Part shown: piece by piece, positions 62,302 through 64,000 of the stretch
Layout of the letters: each line of letters begins with the position of its first letter
Numbering within the stretch: the first letter of the stretch is position 1
DNA from: Photobacterium rosenbergii
GTDB taxonomy: Bacteria > Pseudomonadota > Gammaproteobacteria > Enterobacterales > Vibrionaceae
Reading direction: 5' to 3'
Assembly (NCBI RefSeq): GCF_003026455.1
Contig: NZ_PYMB01000001.1
Location: 434,001 to 498,000 of the forward strand
Length of the DNA stretch: 64,000 bases
The notes under the pieces: model-generated
The model's database searches: none
What the model was told of the DNA's origin: nothing
Seen by the model: the letters and a program-made list of their open reading frames with translations, nothing else
Program-made: the position numbers and the translations under genes

Positions 62302-63315
62302 ATGCGTTTGGCACACTATATAACGTTAAGCTCTTTCTTTTTTACTCCTCTAGCCGCAAATGCGATTGATCCGATCCCCAAAGAAAGTGGGTTCAGTGGG
62401 TATGTTAATCTCGGCGCTGGTGGCGTCTCTGTAAAATCAAATGAATTAGCCAGTGCTGGCTTTATCGATTTAAGCGAAAAATCTATTAACTCTTATGGCT
62501 CTGCCAAAAGTGAGAGTAGTGCCATGATGATTGCAGCTGGTGAAATTTCTTATACTTTTGCTGAGTCAGGCACTCAGATCTTTATTGGTAACCGGTTGGA
62601 AGATTATATTCGATTTGATCTTTCAACGTTTGCTGGCGTACGTCAAAACCTTGGTAAGGCAGGTGTGATGGGAGCCAGTGTGCTCTATACCGCAGCTGAA
62701 ACAGAAGTCTGGTCAGATCCATTTAAAACTGGCGGAGCACGTGAAGAAACTGGTAGGACGGCAAATGGCTATCGACTGATTTGGGATAAAATCTATGGTA
62801 CTGGTTTAGAGTTACGGTACTCATATAGAGAGATCGAAATCGACAATGAGCAAAATGGCCAATCACTTAATTTATCAGATGCAGAAAGAACGGCGCTAAA
62901 TCGAAATGGTGATAATCATAAAGTCGAGGCAAGATACCAGTTTAGCTCTGAAGATAGAAGGCATATTGTGACACCTGAAGTTTCATACACAAAGCATGAT
63001 ACTCAGGGTAAGGCAATGGCCTGGGAAGGATATTCTGTTGGTGCAAACTATATATACACTAAGGATGATTGGCGTTTTGTCACAAACGTTTACGCATCAA
63101 AGCAAAAAGCGGATGAAGCAAATCCTGTTTTTGGCGAAAAAGCTGATAGTAAATTGCACGGTGTCAGTGTCAATGCTCTCTATAGCAAACCGTTTGGCTT
63201 AAAAAACTGGACAGCTAATGCTGGTGTGGCATGGTTTGAAGATAACAACGATATTTCTTTCTATGACTCACAAGTATTGATGGTCAATGCTGGGATGTTA
63301 TACCGATTTTGGTAA
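62302..63315 (+). CDS. DUF2860 outer-membrane-like protein
   Basis: 337 residues. A signal peptide (about 1-21, ending ANA) is followed by a protein with many alternating strands and a terminal aromatic (MLYRFW), a beta-barrel pattern. It matches DUF2860, a Vibrionaceae family found upstream of RND efflux genes. It may be an outer-membrane channel or accessory of the efflux system, but the function is unknown. It follows an ArsR regulator and precedes an RND adaptor. Confidence 0.8.
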   Translation: MRLAHYITLSSFFFTPLAANAIDPIPKESGFSGYVNLGAGGVSVKSNELASAGFIDLSEKSINSYGSAKSESSAMMIAAGEISYTFAESGTQIFIGNRLEDYIRFDLSTFAGVRQNLGKAGVMGASVLYTAAETEVWSDPFKTGGAREETGRTANGYRLIWDKIYGTGLELRYSYREIEIDNEQNGQSLNLSDAERTALNRNGDNHKVEARYQFSSEDRRHIVTPEVSYTKHDTQGKAMAWEGYSVGANYIYTKDDWRFVTNVYASKQKADEANPVFGEKADSKLHGVSVNALYSKPFGLKNWTANAGVAWFEDNNDISFYDSQVLMVNAGMLYRFW

Positions 63316-63462
63316 ATCAATCTATTAATATTTTATGTTCAATTTCATCTAAAAACCTTTTAATTGAAAAGTTAATCTCAGGTTTATATTTTCCAAATTA
63401 AACTGATAGATAGGTTATTATTAGATAATTACTAATGTCTTCAATTATCATAAAGCTAAATT

Positions 63463-64000
63463 ATGAAAATACATTACTTAAGGTATGTGTTGATAAGTAC
63501 TATTGTTGTTTTTCTAACTGCATGTAAATCAGAAAATGAAATTAACAATGTTAACTACCCAACACCTGTCAAACTGTTTCAGATAAATATAGAAAATAAA
63601 GATAAAAATATTACTTTACCTGCAACGATTAAAGCTTCTGAGCAATCATTACTTTCTTTCCGTGTCGGTGGGCAAATTAACAAGATGTACGTTAATTCAG
63701 GAGATAGAGTAAAAAGAGGAACGCTTTTAGCAACTATAGAGTCTTCTATATACGATCAAGAAGTTAATCTTGCAAAAGCAAATTATGAATTAGCTTTGGT
63801 GGTATATAATAGAGCAAAACTTCTGGTTAAGAAGGGGTTTGTTTCAAAATCTGATTATGATACGGCAAAAAGTGAATTGCAAACATCAAAGTCAGCATTA
63901 GAGAAGGCACAAAATAATAGAAACTATACTCGTTTAGTATCACCTTTTGATGGTGTGGTTATAACGAAGTATAGTGAAGCCTATGAATTTGCAAGAGAAA
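63463..64000 (+). CDS. RND efflux periplasmic adaptor lipoprotein (partial, cut by window end)
   Basis: The frame opens at 63463 and runs off the right edge after 179 codons. N-terminal lipobox LTAC (Cys about 21) follows a signal peptide. The membrane-fusion-protein pattern is clear: SLLSFRVGGQINKMYVNSGDRVKRGTLLATI (first lipoyl half, in parts), a hairpin helix with KKGFVSKSDYDTAKSEL, and the returning half TRLVSPFDGVVITKY. It should link an RND pump to an outer-membrane channel. The pump gene is expected just beyond the window. Confidence 0.88.
   Translation, partial: MKIHYLRYVLISTIVVFLTACKSENEINNVNYPTPVKLFQINIENKDKNITLPATIKASEQSLLSFRVGGQINKMYVNSGDRVKRGTLLATIESSIYDQEVNLAKANYELALVVYNRAKLLVKKGFVSKSDYDTAKSELQTSKSALEKAQNNRNYTRLVSPFDGVVITKYSEAYEFARE

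Noticed and set aside
1-64000. CRISPR arrays, rRNA, tRNA, integrase and insertion sequences
   Set aside because: I looked for regular spaced repeats, conserved RNA segments, transposase motifs and inverted terminal repeats and found none; the AT-rich island at 19-25 kb has no visible mobility gene.

Overview
The window looks like a chromosomal segment of a marine gammaproteobacterium of the family Vibrionaceae, most likely Photobacterium or Vibrio; I cannot settle the genus. The evidence is a set of Vibrio-type loci: a TonB2 operon with its TtpC-like and DUF3450 partners, a vxrABC-like two-component operon next to pntAB, DUF3859, DUF2860, YbjD and HlyU-family genes, and a ribB gene behind an FMN riboswitch. 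No rRNA, tRNA, CRISPR array or insertion sequence was seen.

Layout. 0-9.5 kb: a DnaQ-type exonuclease, DUF3859, a new 58-residue acidic ORF, a GyrI-like protein, a cation/proton antiporter overlapping a 27-residue membrane ORF, a divergent MATE exporter/AraC pair, a lipoprotein alpha-amylase and cutA. 9.5-19.1 kb: an 11-gene co-directional operon (DUF523/DUF1722, MerR, photolyase, NTF2-like, SDR, FAD oxidoreductase, DUF1365, cyclopropane-synthase-like methyltransferase, DUF2878, chalcone-isomerase-like, DUF3833). It sits behind four TGTACA-type palindromes arranged as two 17-bp pairs. This looks like a light or singlet-oxygen-induced DNA-repair and membrane-lipid-modification unit. 19.1-25.1 kb: an AT-rich island with an STT3/PglB-like GT-C protein, a GT2, GtrA, a GDPD-like pseudogene with four frameshifts, and a convergent LTA-synthase/sulfatase-like enzyme, probably for glycan or phosphoglycerol decoration.

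25.1-34 kb: ybjD, a glyoxalase-like protein, a YeeE-type transporter, a UshA-like 5'-nucleotidase without a signal peptide, a 28-residue membrane ORF, ribB with promoter, RFN element and terminator, a BASS-like transporter, DUF1127 and a HlyU-family protein. 34-47.7 kb: pntAB, vxrABC, nnrS behind an NsrR-like box, a YoaH-type protein, an HD protein, divergent nadE and NadD-like genes, a lipoprotein and an orphan sensor kinase with a His-rich sensor loop. 47.7-55.2 kb: a Fur-box-preceded TonB-dependent receptor, then a Fur-box-preceded TonB2 energy-transduction operon. Together these form an iron-uptake unit. 55.2-64 kb: an EF-G paralogue, an acetyltransferase, a 62-residue protein, a DUF3626 protein whose Shine-Dalgarno lies in a hairpin, an alpha/beta hydrolase, a methyltransferase, and an ArsR/DUF2860/RND-adaptor locus with two related operator-like sequences; the adaptor is cut by the window edge.

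The most interesting elements are the operon at 9.5-19.1 kb with its compound operator and a MerR regulator lacking the cobalamin-binding motif, the decaying glycan island, several unannotated small ORFs, and the SD-sequestering hairpin before the DUF3626 gene. All functional calls come from reading motifs; no database search was run.
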